Origin: Ignelater luminosus
Taxonomy: Eukaryota > Arthropoda > Insecta > Coleoptera > Elateridae
DNA: 64,000 nucleotides
Direction of reading: 5' to 3'
Assembly (NCBI GenBank): GCA_011009095.1
Contig: VTPC01000654.1
Span: forward strand, 19,766-83,765
Shown here in pieces: positions 60,159-64,000 of this stretch; the stretch's first letter is position 1, and each line of letters starts with the position of its first letter. The notes beneath the pieces are model-generated. The model was not told the origin of the DNA. It saw only the letters and a program-made list of their open reading frames with translations, and made no database searches. The position numbers and the translations under genes are program-made.

Positions 60159-62330
60159 TAGTTACCAAGATCTAATAAGTGAAGGTAAGTATTCAATCAA
60201 TGAGGTATCTGACAGATAGTGTTTGGAAAAATAAATATCTAAGTACAGAAGCCATTTATAATATAAAGACGGAAACAAAAAGTGAAATCTATTGAAATGA
60301 AAGTACTGGAATGTGGATGTGACGAATTAGTAACTCAAGTATCGATGCAGGGCAAAACTAGAAAAAGCAACGTGTTAATCACCTAGATTATACAGATGAA
60401 GGTAAGTAAACAAAATTTCACTAAGACGATCACTGTCTTTGAACACCAAAAACGTACAGGGTGTGGTATTAAATTAGAAAAGATTTTTGATTTAACGAAT
60501 AATAAAGAGAGATTGACCAACACTGTTTTGGTTTCTTTTCGGATATTCAAACGCGGCAAAGATCAAAACTTGCGCTACTTAATACGAGCAAAATCAAGAC
60601 TAATTATAATAAGATGAGTATGTCAAAATACAAAAAGAAAGTTTGACCATTAAGTTTTCATTTTATTTATTTGTTAAAAAAACGTTTTTTTAGTACTATT
60701 TTCTCTTAATAGTTTCTTTGATATCAAAATCAAGCTTTGGAAATTATGGCAAAACTGAAACCAAACCCCATATTGCTCCTAGTCTTGTTCTGGTCTTTAC
60801 TGCGATTTGAATAAAATGTGAACCAAGAATTTGAAAGCAAACAAATACTTGCCTATTTAAGCCTTTTCTTGAAATTAATTCTACGTCACAAAATGAGTTT
60901 AAAAAGGGAAACACAAGTCTTCTTCTACAATAGTCTCTTAAAAATTCTAAGTAGCGTGGGGGTCAAGTGACAAATCGTTTAGAGTCTTTTCATCCTCTGC
61001 ACAACCACATGGATTACTCAATTTTCGAGAAATTATTTTTTGAATTTTCAAATTTCGGAAACTGATTACCTTTTAGAAAACAAACCAACTTTTCAACAAG
61101 ATGGTGTACTCTTGCATTATGATATTTGCTTGCGACAGTTTTGGATGAATGTTTTCCAGAGTTGTCACAGAGAGTGAGGATCATTTTGAATTTGAATTTG
61201 AAACGTTTTTGTTTTTCTTCATTTTTCTAATTTGGGAATCCAAGAATCCGAAAACTAACTGTTTTGGGATTTATATGGGGTGGTGTAGAGGATTAAATGA
61301 CCTTTTAAACGATGTGTTGCTTGACCTCTATTCTATTTAAAATTTTTAAAGGGTTGCTGCAGAACGAACGGGGGTTGAATTTGGGCATGAATTCTTTATC
61401 AAAATTGGCCACACTCAAAATTGAAATTGATCTGTTTTGCCATTTTTTCAAACATTAATTTTGTAACGAGTTTTCGTTGAAACACTTAGTTAATTTTCGC
61501 CTTCCTTTTTTAAAATCAGAAAGTGTTTTATTATTGTAATCAAAAAAATTGGATTTCACAATAATTGTAAGTAGTTCTGTAGATTTTGCTATGACAGTTA
61601 TTATCATCTTTAATGGTTGCCAAATTCTTGGGATGAAATGAAAGTAAACTAAAATGAAGAAGGTAAATAGACATGTCAAAATAATATTGAAAATCGATCG
61701 GTATCTTAAAAACGGTTTTATTAAATTTTGGCTACGTTTTCATTTCAGTTATTCACAATATATTTCTGCGTGTCAAGTTCCATTAGATTTGGCTGATATA
61801 ACCCAAACATTGCTTTTAGAAGTGACCCGAAGTGGCTTATTCGACTATATTTTATTCGACTTCAATATATTACACTTTTTTATATTGAATTTTTAAAAGA
61901 GAATTTTATCAAATAATTTCCTGATTTATGTTAGTATAGTTCATCACTATGATAAACTAATAAACTGTGGTTAAATAAAGAAAATTTATCTTGGACGCGT
62001 TAGTTTTGATTAGATACGTAATAAGGAAATTACATCTTTTATTATATTTTGTGGTTGCCTTAATAGGATAATTAAAGGATTTCTTAGTTCCTCTTGATAC
62101 ACAGATTAATATTTATTAAGAATTGAAGATTTTGAGTTGTATTTACTTACTTAAAAGGAGATAACAGTAATTCAAACATCCAACAAGTGTATAAATAAAA
62201 CTTGATAAGATGTTTAAAATTCTTTAAATATAGATAAAAAATTTTACTAATTTTACTACACTTAGATGACACAGAAAAATGTAAGTCAATTTCTATACTT
62301 TGATAAGCATGATAAGAACACTTAATACCC
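60159..62330. other. Noncoding, nothing recognised
   Basis: AT-rich sequence with short ORFs of no coding character. Possibly intronic if the 51.2-kb exon is real. Confidence 0.35.
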
Positions 62331-63250
62331 TGTAACTATAACCCTTGTGAGTTTTTAAAAACTCCCCGAGGGTATGTGTTACATTACCCTCCGGCTTTAT
62401 GGCAGTATATCGCATTTTCTTAATCTTAGTAAGCTGCGAAACTCATTTTGAACCGATTATCTGGTGAGAAAAATGGCGTCAATTTGTTATTTCTCCCTTC
62501 GTGTTTGGATACAATGCACTTAAACCGTTTTTATTTGCATATTTTGTTATTATTACCCCTCCTAATAACAACAAGTTCGGCGATGTGGTTAACATTAAAT
62601 AAACAGGGAGGGTAGAAAAATAGGATGAAAAAACGGTCGTTAATGCCCTTGCACGTTCGATAAATTAAACTAATTGGGTTATTTGTAAAAATGTAACCGG
62701 CAGACGGACAACTCGGATGGTTTGTAATTAGCACTTACGGCCGCATTTACAGCGTATATGACTTGTACAGTGTACGCCTTTGATGCTAAACACGTAATTA
62801 TTTTCTTTTACTAAAAATGTGCGAACATCCAATCTGGCTTTAGACAGCCACATTAAAAAGGATAATTAAAACATTGTTAATCGCGTCGACAATCTAAAGT
62901 GTGTTTGTGTGTTACATTACATTGTGAAATTAATTATTCTTGCTAAGAACGTTTGGGTGATTCCGCCATATCACGTTTTCCTAACGTGGAAAAGATCTTA
63001 TATCTATTAAGCATCGAAAAAATCCGACCTCAATTTCGTGCCGCGATTTTTCCGCTTAATGTATAATTTTAGAAAGCTACACGAATAAACACGTACTCGA
63101 ATTTTACTACGTACAATCGTTTGCTAATTTTACGTTCATTCATAATTAACAGCAATTTCTCTGATAAGTTTGAGGTCGACAGTTTTTCATAAATTCCTCG
63201 AATTCTATATTATCTTTTATGCTTTAGCAGCTGCAATAAAAAACTAATCA
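62331..63250. promoter_or_regulatory. Enhancer-like noncoding block
   Basis: Higher sequence complexity than its flanks, no ORF and no repeat boundaries. It contains an octamer-like ATTTGCATA (about 62535), homeodomain cores (TAATTA, AATTAAACTAATT, GTAATTA) and balanced GC. The combination resembles an insect cis-regulatory element; this is inference only. Confidence 0.25.
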
Positions 63251-64000
63251 TTTGCGTAATGACCATTAAACGCGGAAGTCCATGGATTTTATACTAATGA
63301 CAAAAAAAAAAGTTCATATCTATCAGTTGTAACGAATGTACAGTCTTCATTGTTATACGATGAGCATACATATTGGCCCCTAACGTATTGGAAGACTATA
63401 ATAGTACAAATTTGACATAATTAAATTATTAAGTTACAATTAGGTATGCACCAAAGAGGAATAATATGTTCACGCAATTGCGTAATTAGAAAACAATTTT
63501 TCACGACTGTCAAAAAAAAGTGTGTTTACTACCAAAAATACTTTTGCCTTGGATTGTTATATTTTTGGTTAATAGACCGATAAACACGGAAGAACACGAA
63601 ACTTTTTTGATCTGCTGATAAATAGGTATACAAAACAAAAGGAAGTGAAATTTAGAGATCGGTTAGATAATATAATATACAATTTTTTTTTATTATATTC
63701 TCATTTTTTATTGTTATGAACATACAGTGAAACTTTTACATTTAATGAAACAACCTACCTTGAAATTAGTAAGAAAGAATTAATATAAAGAGAGTGACAG
63801 AAAGGAATTCCTTTAAGGTTGTGTGCGTGTTAAATAGTGCTATAAAAGAAGCCTAGTGGTTGCTTAAAATTTATTATAATTGAAATTTCCGCTTAATTAC
63901 GTTCAGGTTTGAGTTCCCACATATAAATACATTACAATATTTAAGAGCAACTTATTAGCAACCACTTAACATTTATAGAACAAATATGAAAGTAAAAAAA
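63251..64000. other. Noncoding, nothing recognised
   Basis: AT-rich to the window end, with several poly-A/T tracts. Confidence 0.35.

Noticed and set aside
1-64000. CRISPR array, operon or prokaryotic origin
   Set aside because: No regularly spaced repeats; genes are intron-containing and eukaryotic.

Overview
The window is AT-rich animal nuclear DNA, almost certainly from an insect. Evidence: short GT-AG introns (55-190 bp), compact housekeeping genes with insect-like proteins, and dense insect-type transposons (DD41D mariner, Tc1, hAT MITEs, RTE-like non-LTR relics). The order cannot be fixed from sequence alone; a beetle or other non-dipteran insect is a guess.

Genes in order: the last exon of TAF10 (+, 261-365). 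Then, convergent, a Pcc1/LAGE3 KEOPS subunit gene whose stop codon overlaps the start codon of PIG-P (TAATG) on the minus strand (515-1424). RpL13A (-, 5200-6291). Two tandem three-exon cGMP-dependent-kinase-like paralogs (-, 8503-10911 and 17619-21114). A GRASP55/65 Golgi protein (-, 27447-28890). Atg9 (+, 33480-37024), tail-to-tail with STEEP1 (-, 37485-38252). A C1orf198/DUF4706-type gene (+, 39090-39624), divergent from STEEP1. A CpG-containing promoter-like segment with a possible first coding exon (+, 50330-51290) may open a gene whose large first intron fills the rest of the window.

Mobile DNA fills the spaces: a motif-rich TIR cluster at 1.5-3.4 kb; hAT MITEs with perfect 8-bp target duplications at 7.0, 32.0 and 44.3 kb; a foldback element with a 12-bp duplication nested in a larger inverted repeat at 29.4-31.4 kb; a Tc1 relic inside the Atg9 intron; an intact DD41D mariner (42151-43455) nested in a long-TIR element (41571-45112) that also holds a CENP-B-like helix-turn-helix relic; a 630-bp palindromic MITE at 56.1 kb; a decayed mariner at 59.2 kb; and two decayed RTE-like reverse transcriptases, at 22.9-25.0 and 57.3-58.8 kb. 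A tRNA-Lys primer-binding-site match at 53842 suggests an LTR-element remnant.

The most interesting biology is the Pcc1/PIG-P overlapping dicistron; the paired kinases whose cyclic-nucleotide pockets carry Gln in place of canonical Glu and Thr, with further losses in the second copy; and a roughly 1-kb block at 15-16 kb almost devoid of G on the plus strand.
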